Part shown: positions 32,088 to 40,783 of the stretch, one piece after another | How the letters are laid out: every line of letters starts with the position of its first letter | Position numbering within the stretch: position 1 is the stretch's first letter | DNA from: Niveibacterium terrae | Lineage (GTDB): Bacteria > Pseudomonadota > Gammaproteobacteria > Burkholderiales > Rhodocyclaceae | Reading direction: 5' to 3' | Assembly: GCF_048213115.1 (NCBI RefSeq) | Contig: NZ_CP172404.1 | Coordinates: forward strand, 1,860,001 to 1,924,000 | Length of the DNA: 64,000 bases | The notes under the pieces: generated by a model | Told to the model about the DNA's origin: nothing | The model's input: only the letters and a program-made list of their open reading frames with translations | Databases searched by the model: none | Program-made: the position numbers and the translations under genes

Positions 32088-32642
32088 ATGAGCAAGATCG
32101 TCGTCGTCTATTTCTCCGGCTACGGCCATACCCGCCGCGTTGCCGAAATCGTTGCCGAAGGGGCGGGGGCTTCGCTGATTGCGATCGACGCCGAGGGCAA
32201 TGTGCCCGACTCGGCCTGGGACGAACTCGCCGCCGCCGACGGCATCATCTTCGGCGCGCCGACCTACATGGGCAACGTGCCCTGGCAGTTCAAGAAATTT
32301 GCCGACGCGAGCTCCAAGGTCTGGGTCGGGCGGGGCTGGCAGGACAAGGTGTTCGGCGGCTTCGTCAACAGCGCGAGTCTCAATGGCGACAAGCAGGTTG
32401 CGCTGATCTCGCTGCAGACGCTCGCGTCGCAACACGGCGGCATCTGGGTCAGCCTGGGCCTGCTGCCCGCGAACACGCTGGCAGCGACCCGCAGTGACGT
32501 CAATAACCTCGGTGGTTCGGTCGGCCTGCTGGTCCAGTCGCCGTCCGATGCCGGCGCCGAAGCGATTCCGGCTGGCGACATCGAGACCGCGCGTCAGTAC
32601 GGCGCCCGGGTCGCCGCGATTGCCGCGCGCTTCAAGGCCTGA
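32088..32642 (+). CDS. Flavodoxin-like NAD(P)H-dependent oxidoreductase (WrbA-like)
   Basis: The 184-residue protein has the flavodoxin fold: the phosphate-binding loop VVYFSGYGHTRRVAEIV, then DGIIFGAPTYMGNVPWQFKKFAD, which binds the FMN isoalloxazine ring, and the KVFGGFVNSASLNGDKQ segment. Members reduce quinones or act as FMN-dependent oxidoreductases. AAAGGAG lies upstream of the start at 32088. Length agrees with the short WrbA-like group. A strong terminator follows, so it is monocistronic. Confidence 0.88.
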   Translation: MSKIVVVYFSGYGHTRRVAEIVAEGAGASLIAIDAEGNVPDSAWDELAAADGIIFGAPTYMGNVPWQFKKFADASSKVWVGRGWQDKVFGGFVNSASLNGDKQVALISLQTLASQHGGIWVSLGLLPANTLAATRSDVNNLGGSVGLLVQSPSDAGAEAIPAGDIETARQYGARVAAIAARFKA

Positions 32643-32659
32643 TTTCCTGATCTTTGCTC

Positions 32660-32687
32660 AAGGGGCCGCATTCGCGGCCCCTTTTCT
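32660..32687 (+). terminator. Intrinsic terminator after the flavodoxin-like gene
   Basis: AAGGGGCCGC, loop ATTC, GCGGCCCCTTTTCTTT. Confidence 0.92.
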
Positions 32688-32938
32688 TTGCGCGCTCCGG
32701 CCAACGCGTCGAGGGGAAAATAGGCGAAAGCGCGCGCTGTGTGCATCGATCTTCCCGATTTTCCATGTGCCGCGGTCAGTTGTTGCGGACTGATCGAATC
32801 AATTGTTTTTTTGATGAACTTGAAACTGTTGCGGCAGTAAGATCCGTTCTCAATACCCATATCGAGTGTCCCGGCAGTCTGGATTCCTCGCGCTTCTCCC
32901 GCGCTCCTTCCTCCGTACCCCCGAGGGCACTGAACCCG

Positions 32939-32958
32939 TGTCGCGCACGCGCGCGGCA
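32939..32958 (+). promoter_or_regulatory. Leader hairpin of chemoreceptor A
   Basis: TGTCGCGC, loop ACGC, GCGCGGCA ends 18 nt before the start codon. The same hairpin with a different loop and one wobble change lies before the tandem paralogue. Confidence 0.45.
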
Positions 32959-32976
32959 GCAATGATGGAAGCACAC

Positions 32977-34599
32977 ATGAAACTGTTCACCGTCTCCGCC
33001 CGGATCACCGCCATGGTGATCCTGTCCTGTCTGTCCCTGTTGGTCGTCGGCATTCTTGGGCAACAGACTTCCCGCAGCGAAATCCGCAACATCGAACAGA
33101 TCCGCAGCGACAGCCTGCCCAGCGTGATCACGCTCGCCGAAGCGCGGCAGAGCCTGACCGAGGCGCGCGCTTCGGTCTGGAGGTTGATCCTCGATGACGA
33201 GCAGGGGCGCGTGGGCACGCTCGAACGCTTCAACAAGCGGATCGCCACTGCGCAGGACGAGCTGAGTCAGTACGAGAAGTTTATCGATGATGACAAAGAC
33301 AGGCAGATGCTGGACAAGGACAAGGCCAGCATTTCCGCCTTTGCCGCCTTCGTCAATGGTGAAGTCATCCCGAAAGTCTCCGCGGGCCAGAAGGATGAAG
33401 CCTTCGCCGCGATGAAGGCTCAGGGCAAGGCTCTGGCCGAGGTGGTCACGCAGGCGATCGATCAGCACATCGAGTTCAACAGGAAGAATGTCGACAGCTT
33501 TGCGCAGGATTCGCTGAGCACTGCGAACACCGGAAGCACGGTCACGATCGTGACGATCGTCATCGCTCTGCTGCTGGTCGCCGCTCTGGGCTTCCAGGTC
33601 GCCCGGGAGACCCGCGAGCGGCTCTACCGCCTCAAGGACTTCCTGGTTCATGTCGCCGATCAGCGCGACTTTACCGGCAGGGTGCGCGTGACGCGCCTCG
33701 ATGAGCTGGGGCTGATGGGCAATGCGGTCAATCATCTGCTGGGCCGCCTTCAGGAGAGTTTCAAGTCGATCACCGAACATGCGGAGTCGGTTGCCGGCGC
33801 CTCGGAGCAGCTCGCCGCGAGCTCGGGGCAGGTTGCCTCGGCTTCCAACCAGCAGAGCGAAGCGGCTTCGAATGTCGCCGCAACGGTCGAGGAGATGACG
33901 GTCAGCATCAACCACGTCGGCGACCGGGCCGGGGAGGCCGCGCGTCTGGCGAAGGACTCGGAGCAGCGTGCAGCCCAGGGCGAGCAGGTCGTCGGGCAGA
34001 CCGCGGACGAGATCCATGCGATCTCCGAGACCGTCCATCGTGCCTCCTCCCAGATCGAGGCGCTCGAAGCGGATGCGCGCAAGATCTCCGGAGTCGTCGC
34101 AGTCATCAAGGAAGTCGCCGACCAGACCAATCTGCTGGCGCTGAACGCCGCGATCGAAGCGGCCCGGGCGGGCGAGCAGGGCCGCGGTTTCGCGGTCGTC
34201 GCCGACGAAGTCAGGAAGCTCGCCGAGCGTACCGCGCTGTCGACGCAGGAGATCTCGACGACGATCGAGGCGATGAACGGCAGCTCCCGCAACGCGGTGG
34301 ACAGCATGCACAATGTCGTAGAGAGGGTGTCGGGCGGAGTGGCCAGGGCGCAGCAGACCAGCGATGCGATCAAGGCGATCGGCGAAGCGAGCCGCAACAC
34401 CGAGGTCACGGTCGGCGAAATCTCGGACGCGATCCAGGAACAGGGCTCGGCGACCAACAACATCGCGGTTCAGGTCGAGCGCATCGCGCAGATGTCCGAG
34501 GAGAGCAGCTCCGCGGCCCGGGAGACTTCGGATGCCGCGCTCAAGCTCGACAGGCTGGCCAAGGAGTTGCAGCAGATCACCAGCGCCTATCGGGTCTGA
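32977..34599 (+). CDS. Methyl-accepting chemotaxis protein A of a tandem pair
   Basis: The 540-residue chemoreceptor has a first transmembrane helix (about 6-27), a four-helix-bundle periplasmic domain (about 28-180), a second transmembrane helix (about 188-208), HAMP and the signalling domain with the hairpin tip VADQTNLLALNAAIEAARAG. The start MKLFTVSARIT at 32977 gives the usual N-terminus; the frame stays open upstream to a GTG at 32866 but that extension is Arg/Pro-rich. The periplasmic residues 65-176 differ strongly from the downstream paralogue while both flanks are nearly identical. Its ligand is unknown. Confidence 0.95.
   Translation: MKLFTVSARITAMVILSCLSLLVVGILGQQTSRSEIRNIEQIRSDSLPSVITLAEARQSLTEARASVWRLILDDEQGRVGTLERFNKRIATAQDELSQYEKFIDDDKDRQMLDKDKASISAFAAFVNGEVIPKVSAGQKDEAFAAMKAQGKALAEVVTQAIDQHIEFNRKNVDSFAQDSLSTANTGSTVTIVTIVIALLLVAALGFQVARETRERLYRLKDFLVHVADQRDFTGRVRVTRLDELGLMGNAVNHLLGRLQESFKSITEHAESVAGASEQLAASSGQVASASNQQSEAASNVAATVEEMTVSINHVGDRAGEAARLAKDSEQRAAQGEQVVGQTADEIHAISETVHRASSQIEALEADARKISGVVAVIKEVADQTNLLALNAAIEAARAGEQGRGFAVVADEVRKLAERTALSTQEISTTIEAMNGSSRNAVDSMHNVVERVSGGVARAQQTSDAIKAIGEASRNTEVTVGEISDAIQEQGSATNNIAVQVERIAQMSEESSSAARETSDAALKLDRLAKELQQITSAYRV
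33505..34599 (+). repeat. Duplicated chemoreceptor block, copy 1
   Basis: Almost identical at the DNA level to 35566-36660 (offset 2,061 bp); only a handful of substitutions are visible, for example at 33589, 34041 and in the last 50 bp. Confidence 0.95.
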
Positions 34600-34723
34600 T
34601 TCCCAGGGCTCCCGAATGTTTCTCCCATTACAGAGCGAAGCCCGGTCAGGCAGGGCTGCATTGACCTTACTCGTCCATCGAATTTTCTGATTGGGTGAAT
34701 GGGGGGAGCGATTAGAACGTTCC

Positions 34724-34750
34724 GAAAGGGCCGCAAGCGCGGCCCTTTCC
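34724..34750 (+). terminator. Intrinsic terminator after chemoreceptor A
   Basis: GAAAGGGCCGC, loop AAGC, GCGGCCCTTTC. The tandem genes therefore probably have separate transcripts. Confidence 0.85.
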
Positions 34751-34999
34751 CTTTGAGAACAGATGAGCCTGTCGTCTGGATCTGTTTTGTCAATAGCGAA
34801 AACCTTCAGAAATTAGAGACTCTTGAAGTGCAGCGAGCCTGCGTTGCGAAGCGATTGATCCCGTTGTATCGTGAATGAACAAAAAACTGCACAAGCAGCA
34901 AAGTTGAAATAGCTCACTTCGATTGTTTGTCCCGGCAGTCCGGACTATCTCGCGCAGCACGCGCCCATTTCTCCGCAGATCCCGAGGGCACAGAACCCG

Positions 35000-35019
35000 T
35001 GCCGCGCATTCGTGCGGCA
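35000..35019 (+). promoter_or_regulatory. Leader hairpin of chemoreceptor B
   Basis: TGCCGCGC, loop ATTC, GTGCGGCA, with a different pattern of wobble pairs from the copy before chemoreceptor A, again 18 nt before the start codon. Confidence 0.45.
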
Positions 35020-35037
35020 GCAATGATGGAAGCACAC

Positions 35038-36660
35038 ATGAAACTGTTCACCGTCTCCGCCCGGATCACCGCCATGGTGGTCCTGTCCTGTCTGTCCTTG
35101 TTGGTCGTCGGCATCCTTGGGCAACAGACTTCCCGCAGCGAAATCCGCAACATCGAACAGATCCGCAGCGACAGCCTGCCCAGCGTGATCACGCTCGCCG
35201 AAGCGCGGCAAAGCCTGACCGAGGCGCGCGTTTCCTCATACAAGATGCTTGGAGAGGATGATCAAGGAAGAAGTGTGACCGTCGCATCCTTCAATAAGAG
35301 GATTGCCACCGCTCTGGATAAGCTCTCCAACTACGAGAAATATCTCAGCGACGATGAGGATAGGAAGCTACTGGAAAAGGACAAGGCGAGCATATCTGCT
35401 TATGCGAATTTCATCGCCACTCAGGTTGTTCCCCCGACCTCGAGCGGGCAGAAGGATCTGGCATTCAATGCCATGAAGGGACCGGGGCGGACGATGGTCG
35501 AGGCCGCGACACAATCGCTCGACAGGCATATCGAATACAACAAGAAGAATGTCGACAGTTTCGCCCAGGATTCGCTGAGCACTGCGAACACCGGAAGCAC
35601 GGTCACGATCGTGACGATCGTCATCGCTCTGCTGCTGGTCGCCGCGCTGGGCTTCCAGGTCGCCCGGGAGACCCGCGAGCGGCTCTACCGCCTCAAGGAC
35701 TTCCTGGTTCATGTCGCCGATCAGCGCGACTTTACCGGCAGGGTGCGCGTGACGCGCCTCGATGAGCTGGGGCTGATGGGCAATGCGGTCAATCATCTGC
35801 TGGGCCGCCTTCAGGAGAGTTTCAAGTCGATCACCGAACATGCGGAGTCGGTTGCCGGCGCCTCGGAGCAGCTCGCCGCGAGCTCGGGGCAGGTTGCCTC
35901 GGCTTCCAACCAGCAGAGCGAAGCGGCTTCGAATGTCGCCGCAACGGTCGAGGAGATGACGGTCAGCATCAACCACGTCGGCGACCGGGCCGGGGAGGCC
36001 GCGCGTCTGGCGAAGGACTCGGAGCAGCGTGCAGCCCAGGGCGAGCAGGTCGTCGGGCAGACCGCGGACGAGATCCATGCGATCTCCGAGACCGTCCATC
36101 GCGCCTCCTCCCAGATCGAGGCGCTCGAAGCGGATGCGCGCAAGATCTCCGGAGTCGTCGCAGTCATCAAGGAAGTCGCCGACCAGACCAATCTGCTGGC
36201 GCTGAACGCCGCGATCGAAGCGGCCCGGGCGGGCGAGCAGGGCCGCGGTTTCGCGGTCGTCGCCGACGAAGTCAGGAAGCTCGCCGAGCGTACCGCGCTG
36301 TCGACGCAGGAGATCTCGACGACGATCGAGGCGATGAACGGCAGCTCCCGCAACGCGGTGGACAGCATGCACAATGTCGTAGAGAGGGTGTCGGGCGGAG
36401 TGGCCAGGGCGCAGCAGACCAGCGATGCGATCAAGGCGATCGGCGAAGCGAGCCGCAACACCGAGGTCACGGTCGGCGAAATCTCGGACGCGATCCAGGA
36501 ACAGGGCTCGGCGACCAACAACATCGCGGTTCAGGTCGAGCGCATCGCGCAGATGTCCGAGGAGAGCAGCTCCGCGGCCCGGGAGACTTCGGATGCCGCG
36601 CTCAAGCTCGACGGGCTGGCCAAGGAGCTGCAGCGGATCACCAGTGCCTACCGGGTCTGA
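35038..36660 (+). CDS. Methyl-accepting chemotaxis protein B of a tandem pair
   Basis: The 540-residue protein has the same length and architecture as chemoreceptor A. Residues 1-64 and 177-540 are almost identical, whereas residues 65-176 of the periplasmic bundle share only about half their positions (SSYKMLGEDDQGRSV versus SVWRLILDDEQGRVG at its start). The signalling tip is complete. The pattern suggests a tandem duplication followed by divergence or replacement of the sensor, with the rest kept the same by gene conversion. The divergent block is lower in GC than the flanks (for example the sequence around 35240-35350), which favours replacement by foreign sequence. Confidence 0.95.
   Translation: MKLFTVSARITAMVVLSCLSLLVVGILGQQTSRSEIRNIEQIRSDSLPSVITLAEARQSLTEARVSSYKMLGEDDQGRSVTVASFNKRIATALDKLSNYEKYLSDDEDRKLLEKDKASISAYANFIATQVVPPTSSGQKDLAFNAMKGPGRTMVEAATQSLDRHIEYNKKNVDSFAQDSLSTANTGSTVTIVTIVIALLLVAALGFQVARETRERLYRLKDFLVHVADQRDFTGRVRVTRLDELGLMGNAVNHLLGRLQESFKSITEHAESVAGASEQLAASSGQVASASNQQSEAASNVAATVEEMTVSINHVGDRAGEAARLAKDSEQRAAQGEQVVGQTADEIHAISETVHRASSQIEALEADARKISGVVAVIKEVADQTNLLALNAAIEAARAGEQGRGFAVVADEVRKLAERTALSTQEISTTIEAMNGSSRNAVDSMHNVVERVSGGVARAQQTSDAIKAIGEASRNTEVTVGEISDAIQEQGSATNNIAVQVERIAQMSEESSSAARETSDAALKLDGLAKELQRITSAYRV
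35566..36660 (+). repeat. Duplicated chemoreceptor block, copy 2
   Basis: Copy of 33505-34599; it covers the second transmembrane helix, HAMP and the signalling domain. Confidence 0.95.
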
Positions 36661-36724
36661 TTCGCGAGAGCGCAATCTGCCGCTATGATGGCGGGCTTTT
36701 GCGCGGGAGCGCCCGGGAAAGATC

Positions 36725-37216
36725 ATGGAAGACGGACAGCCCTGTTTCAACTCCGAAGATGAAGCCTTCATGCGCGAAGCGCTCGCGCTCGCGCATGAGG
36801 CGGGCTCGCTCGGCGAAGTGCCGGTCGGAGCCCTCGTCGTCTGCGCGGGGAAGATCGTTGGGCGGGGCTTCAACCAGCCCATCCTGCGCCAGGATCCGAC
36901 CGCGCACGCCGAGGTGATGGCGCTGCGCGACGCCGGGCTCGCGCTCGCGAACTACCGGATGCCCGGCACGACGCTCTATGTGACGCTCGAACCCTGTCTG
37001 ATGTGCTCGGGCGCGATCTTCCACGCCCGCGTCGGGCGCATCGTGTTCGGCGCCCGCGACCCGAAGACCGGAGTGGCCGGCAGCGTGCTCGATGTCTATC
37101 AGAACGAGAGGCTCAACCATCACGCGATGATCTCGGGCGGGTTGCTCGCCGACGAGTGCGGAGGCCTCTTGTCCAGCTTTTTCGCGGCGCGGCGTTCCCG
37201 CACGCTGATCGGCTAG
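36725..37216 (+). CDS. tadA: tRNA-specific adenosine-34 deaminase
   Basis: The 163-residue zinc deaminase converts A34 to inosine in tRNA-Arg(ACG). The cytidine-deaminase-fold motifs are complete: HAEVMALR provides the zinc His and catalytic Glu, and PCLMCSGAIFHARVGRIVFGA provides two zinc Cys. The GEVPVGALVV segment is also characteristic. ldcA follows 24 bp downstream, probably in the same operon. Confidence 0.95.
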   Translation: MEDGQPCFNSEDEAFMREALALAHEAGSLGEVPVGALVVCAGKIVGRGFNQPILRQDPTAHAEVMALRDAGLALANYRMPGTTLYVTLEPCLMCSGAIFHARVGRIVFGARDPKTGVAGSVLDVYQNERLNHHAMISGGLLADECGGLLSSFFAARRSRTLIG

Positions 37217-37240
37217 ATCCGCTGCAGATATACTGCCGCG

Positions 37241-38131
37241 ATGAAGACGATAGGACTTTTCGCCCCCTCCGGCTTTGTCGCCGATCCGGCCATCGCCGAT
37301 CGTGCCGAACGGGTGCTGAGGGCGGCTGGCTATGCGGTCAAGCGCGATCCGGCGCTCGGCGCCTGCGCTACCCGCTTCGCCGGTTCCGATGACGAGCGCC
37401 TCGCGGCCATCTACCGGATCGCCGACGACCCCGGGGTCGACGTCGCGCTGGCGCTGCGCGGCGGTTACGGGATCAGCCGCCTGCTCGACCGGCTCGACTT
37501 CGCGCGGATCGCGCGCGCAGCCAAGCTCTGGGTCGGCATGAGTGACTTCACGGCTTTTCAGACGGCGCTCTTCGCGAAGACCGGCCAGGCCAGCCTGCAC
37601 GGGCCCATGGTCGGCGATTTCGGCCGGGAGGTGGCGAGCGCGTTCGCGCTCGCGCACTTCGACGCGATGCTGCAACACGGGCAGGATGTGTTCCGGATCG
37701 ATGTGGCTCAGCCTCATCGCGACAGCGCTTCGGGCAGGCTCTGGGGCGGGAACCTGACGATGTTGTGCCATCTGCTGGCTACGCCGTTCTGGCCCGAATG
37801 CGCCGGCGAGATCCTGTTCATCGAGGATGTCGCCGAAGCGCCTTACCGGGTGGATCGGATGCTCCATCAGCTCGACTTTGCCGGCGTGCTGCGCCGGCAG
37901 AAGGCGATCCTGTTCGGCGACTTCGGCGGCTATCGGCTCGGCGCGACCGACAACGGTTTCGATCTCGATGCGGTGATCCGCTCCTGGCGGCAGCGCCTCG
38001 CGGTGCCGATCTTCACCGGCCTGCCTTTCGGCCACATCCCCGACAAGCTCTCGCTGCCGATAGGCGGCGAAGCGCGGGTGGCCGCGGACGAGTGCGGCTG
38101 GGAACTCGAGTTCGCCCTCAGCGAGCGCTGA
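37241..38131 (+). CDS. ldcA: Muramoyltetrapeptide carboxypeptidase (LD-carboxypeptidase)
   Basis: The 296-residue S66-family serine peptidase removes the terminal D-Ala from cytoplasmic tetrapeptides during peptidoglycan recycling. The nucleophile Ser lies in WVGMSDFTAF, followed by HGPMVGDFG. GGNLTMLCHLLATPFWP and the Glu of EILFIEDVAEAPYRVDRML and His of FGHIPDKLSLPIGG complete the catalytic set. No signal peptide is present, consistent with its cytoplasmic role. It lies directly after tadA, a pairing frequent in betaproteobacteria. Confidence 0.93.
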   Translation: MKTIGLFAPSGFVADPAIADRAERVLRAAGYAVKRDPALGACATRFAGSDDERLAAIYRIADDPGVDVALALRGGYGISRLLDRLDFARIARAAKLWVGMSDFTAFQTALFAKTGQASLHGPMVGDFGREVASAFALAHFDAMLQHGQDVFRIDVAQPHRDSASGRLWGGNLTMLCHLLATPFWPECAGEILFIEDVAEAPYRVDRMLHQLDFAGVLRRQKAILFGDFGGYRLGATDNGFDLDAVIRSWRQRLAVPIFTGLPFGHIPDKLSLPIGGEARVAADECGWELEFALSER

Positions 38132-38199
38132 TCGTTCTTGGGGCCTGCGGTTGCGGTGGCCTATATATTGAGCTTTGAAGCCGGGACAGGAGTCTTGCT

Positions 38200-39636
38200 A
38201 TGGCAGAGAAGCTCACGACCGCCGGGGGCGCCCCCGTCGTCGACAACCAGAACACGATGACCGCGGGTGCGCACGGTCCGGCGCTGCTCCAGGATGTCTG
38301 GCTGCTCGAAAAGCTGGCGCACTTCGACCGCGAAGTGATTCCCGAGCGGCGGATGCACGCGAAGGGTTCGGGCGCCTACGGGACTTTCACGGTCACGCAG
38401 GACATCACGAAATACACGCGGGCGAAGATCTTCAGCGAGGTCGGCAAGAAGACTGATCTCTTCGTGCGCTTCTCGACCGTGGCCGGAGAGCGCGGGGCGG
38501 CCGATGCCGAGCGGGATATCCGTGGCTTCGCGATCAAGTTCTATACGGAGGAGGGCAACTGGGATCTGGTTGGCAACAACACGCCGGTCTTCTTCCTGCG
38601 CGATCCGCTGAAGTTTCCCGACCTCAATCACGCGGTCAAGCGCGATCCGCGCACGAATTTGCGCAGCGCCCGCAACAACTGGGATTTCTGGACCTCGTTG
38701 CCCGAAGCTCTGCACCAGATCACGATCGTGATGTCTGACCGGGGTATTCCGGCGAGCTACCGGACCATGCACGGCTTCGGTTCGCACACCTTCAGCTTCA
38801 TCAACGCGGCGGGCGAGCGCAGCTGGGTCAAGTTCCACTTCAAGTGCCAGCAAGGCATCAGGAACCTCAGTGATGCCGAAGCCGAAGCCTTGATCGGCCG
38901 CGACCGGGAGAGCCACCAGCGCGACCTCTTCGATGCGATCGAACGCGGCGACTTCCCGAGATGGACGCTGCTCGTTCAGATCATGCCGGAGAAGGATGCG
39001 GCGCGAGTGCCTTACAACCCCTTCGATCTGACCAAGGTCTGGCCGCACAGGGATTACCCGCTGATCGAAGTGGGCGTCATGGAGCTCAATCGCAATCCTG
39101 AGAACTATTTCGCCGAAGTCGAACAGGCCGCGTTCAATCCTGCCGCGGTCGTGCCCGGAATCGGTTTCTCGCCGGACAAGATGCTGCAGGGAAGGCTCTT
39201 CTCCTACGGCGATGCGCAGCGCTATCGGCTGGGCGTCAACCACCACCAGATCCCGGTCAATGCGCCGAGGTGCCCCGTCCACAGCTATCACCGCGACGGG
39301 CCGATGAGGGTGGACGGCAACCACGGGGGAACGCTGGGCTATGAGCCGAACAGCTACGGCGAATGGCAGGAGCAGCCCGGGTTTCGCGAACCGCCGCTGG
39401 CGCTGGACGGCGGCGCCGACCACTGGGATCAGCGCGAGGACACGGACTACTACTCACAGCCGCGCGCGCTGTTCCGGCTGATGCGCGCCGCTCAGCAGCA
39501 GGTGCTGTTCGAGAATACGGCGCGGGCGCTCGCCGATGCGCCCGACGAGGTCAAGCGCCGCCACATCGGCAACTGCCTGAAGGCCGATCCGGCCTACGGA
39601 GAAGGCGTCGCGCGGGCCTTGGGGCTCGCGACCTGA
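38200..39636 (+). CDS. katA: Catalase (monofunctional haem catalase)
   Basis: The 478-residue protein is a small-subunit clade 3 type. The active-site His53 is in RRMHAKGSGAYG, the distal Asn in NNTPVFFLRDP, and the proximal haem-ligand Tyr in RLFSYGDAQRYRLG. It degrades hydrogen peroxide. AGGAG precedes the start. There is no signal peptide. No oxyR gene lies beside it, and it is convergent with ygfZ. Confidence 0.95.
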   Translation: MAEKLTTAGGAPVVDNQNTMTAGAHGPALLQDVWLLEKLAHFDREVIPERRMHAKGSGAYGTFTVTQDITKYTRAKIFSEVGKKTDLFVRFSTVAGERGAADAERDIRGFAIKFYTEEGNWDLVGNNTPVFFLRDPLKFPDLNHAVKRDPRTNLRSARNNWDFWTSLPEALHQITIVMSDRGIPASYRTMHGFGSHTFSFINAAGERSWVKFHFKCQQGIRNLSDAEAEALIGRDRESHQRDLFDAIERGDFPRWTLLVQIMPEKDAARVPYNPFDLTKVWPHRDYPLIEVGVMELNRNPENYFAEVEQAAFNPAAVVPGIGFSPDKMLQGRLFSYGDAQRYRLGVNHHQIPVNAPRCPVHSYHRDGPMRVDGNHGGTLGYEPNSYGEWQEQPGFREPPLALDGGADHWDQREDTDYYSQPRALFRLMRAAQQQVLFENTARALADAPDEVKRRHIGNCLKADPAYGEGVARALGLAT

Positions 39637-39655
39637 AGCACTGGGCGGGCCGTGT

Positions 39656-40687
39656 TCAGGCGAGCGGGTAGGGCAGCTCTTCGAAAGCGAGCGGCTCGCC
39701 TCCCGCGAGCCTGACTCCCCCGGCGTCGTGGCTCGCGATCTGCACGCAGACCAGGACTTCGCAGCCGCCCTCGGGCGAGGGGGCCGAGCTGACGATCTTG
39801 CCGGCCGGCTGGTCGCCGAAGTCGCTCGCAAACACGTCGGAGCCGGGCGCGGGCGCCTCGGCATCGATGCGGGCGCGGTACATCCGCTTCTTCAGCGTGC
39901 CCCTGTACTGCATCCGGGCAATGATCTCCTGGCCTGTGTAGCAGCCCTTGCGGAAATTGACTCCGCCGATCAGCTCGAAGTTGATCATCTGCGCGACGAA
40001 CTCTTCCTGGGTCGCGGCGGTGATCTGCGGGATTCCGGCCCGGATGTCGAGGAGGCGCCAGGCAAGCGGGCCGGCCGCGCAGGCACCCGCAGCGATCAGC
40101 TTGCGCCACAGTTCGGGCGCCGCCGCGCTCGCCGCGATCAGCATCACTCGCTGTTCATCGAGGCGGACGACCCGGATTCCCTCGTCGTCGCGGGTCTGCA
40201 TCGCTTGTTCGGGCAGGGCCAGGCCAAGCGTTTCAAGCACTTCGGCGAGCCGGGGGCCGGCGAGGCCGATTGCGGCGACTTCCTCGCTCGCATCGACGAG
40301 TTTCGCTTTCGCGCGCAGCACGAACATCGACAGCTTGCGTGCGATGGCCGGAGCGAGTTCGGCGGCGAGCTGCAGCAGCACGTCGCCCCCGTCGCGCCAG
40401 ACGAGGAAGTCGGCGAGCATCCGGCCCTTAGGCGTGTTCAGACTGCTGCGGACGGCTTCATCGGGTTTCAAGGCCTCGATGTTGCTGGAGAGCAGATTGT
40501 GCAGCAGCGTAGCCGCATCCTCGCCGCTGGCGCGGATCAGGCCCAGATGGGTCAGCGGAACAGTGACGGTTTCCGTGCTGGCGAGTCGAATGTCATCGAG
40601 CGGACTCGCGAAGCACTGCGAATCGGCCTGAAAAGACGTGGTTTGGGTGAGAAAGTCTGGCCAGGAAGAGGACATCGGGGGATCCAT
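39656..40687 (-). CDS. ygfZ: Folate-binding protein YgfZ/GcvT family
   Basis: The 343-residue protein carries the YgfZ signature NFRKGCYTGQEIIARMQYRG, with the KGCYxGQE Cys that is needed for function. YgfZ uses folate to support maturation or repair of Fe-S proteins such as MiaB. A start four codons later (40675, MSSSWPD) is equally plausible; neither has a clear Shine-Dalgarno sequence. The gene is divergent from mltG, from which it is separated by about 100 bp containing a TATTAT -10-like element at 40710. Confidence 0.92.
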   Translation of the reverse strand: MDPPMSSSWPDFLTQTTSFQADSQCFASPLDDIRLASTETVTVPLTHLGLIRASGEDAATLLHNLLSSNIEALKPDEAVRSSLNTPKGRMLADFLVWRDGGDVLLQLAAELAPAIARKLSMFVLRAKAKLVDASEEVAAIGLAGPRLAEVLETLGLALPEQAMQTRDDEGIRVVRLDEQRVMLIAASAAAPELWRKLIAAGACAAGPLAWRLLDIRAGIPQITAATQEEFVAQMINFELIGGVNFRKGCYTGQEIIARMQYRGTLKKRMYRARIDAEAPAPGSDVFASDFGDQPAGKIVSSAPSPEGGCEVLVCVQIASHDAGGVRLAGGEPLAFEELPYPLA

Positions 40688-40783
40688 TCGGAAGCGGTGG
40701 GCTATGGGCTATTATAGCGACCGGTCAGGGCGCCTCTTCGAGTGGACCCTGTTGTTTCGCTGTCAGCCCGATCCGGTTCCCCG

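Noticed and set aside
32866..32976. N-terminal extensions of the tandem chemoreceptors from GTG/TTG codons
   Set aside because: The extensions are Arg/Pro-rich and would put about 37 residues before the first transmembrane helix; both copies share the frame only because the leaders are duplicated.
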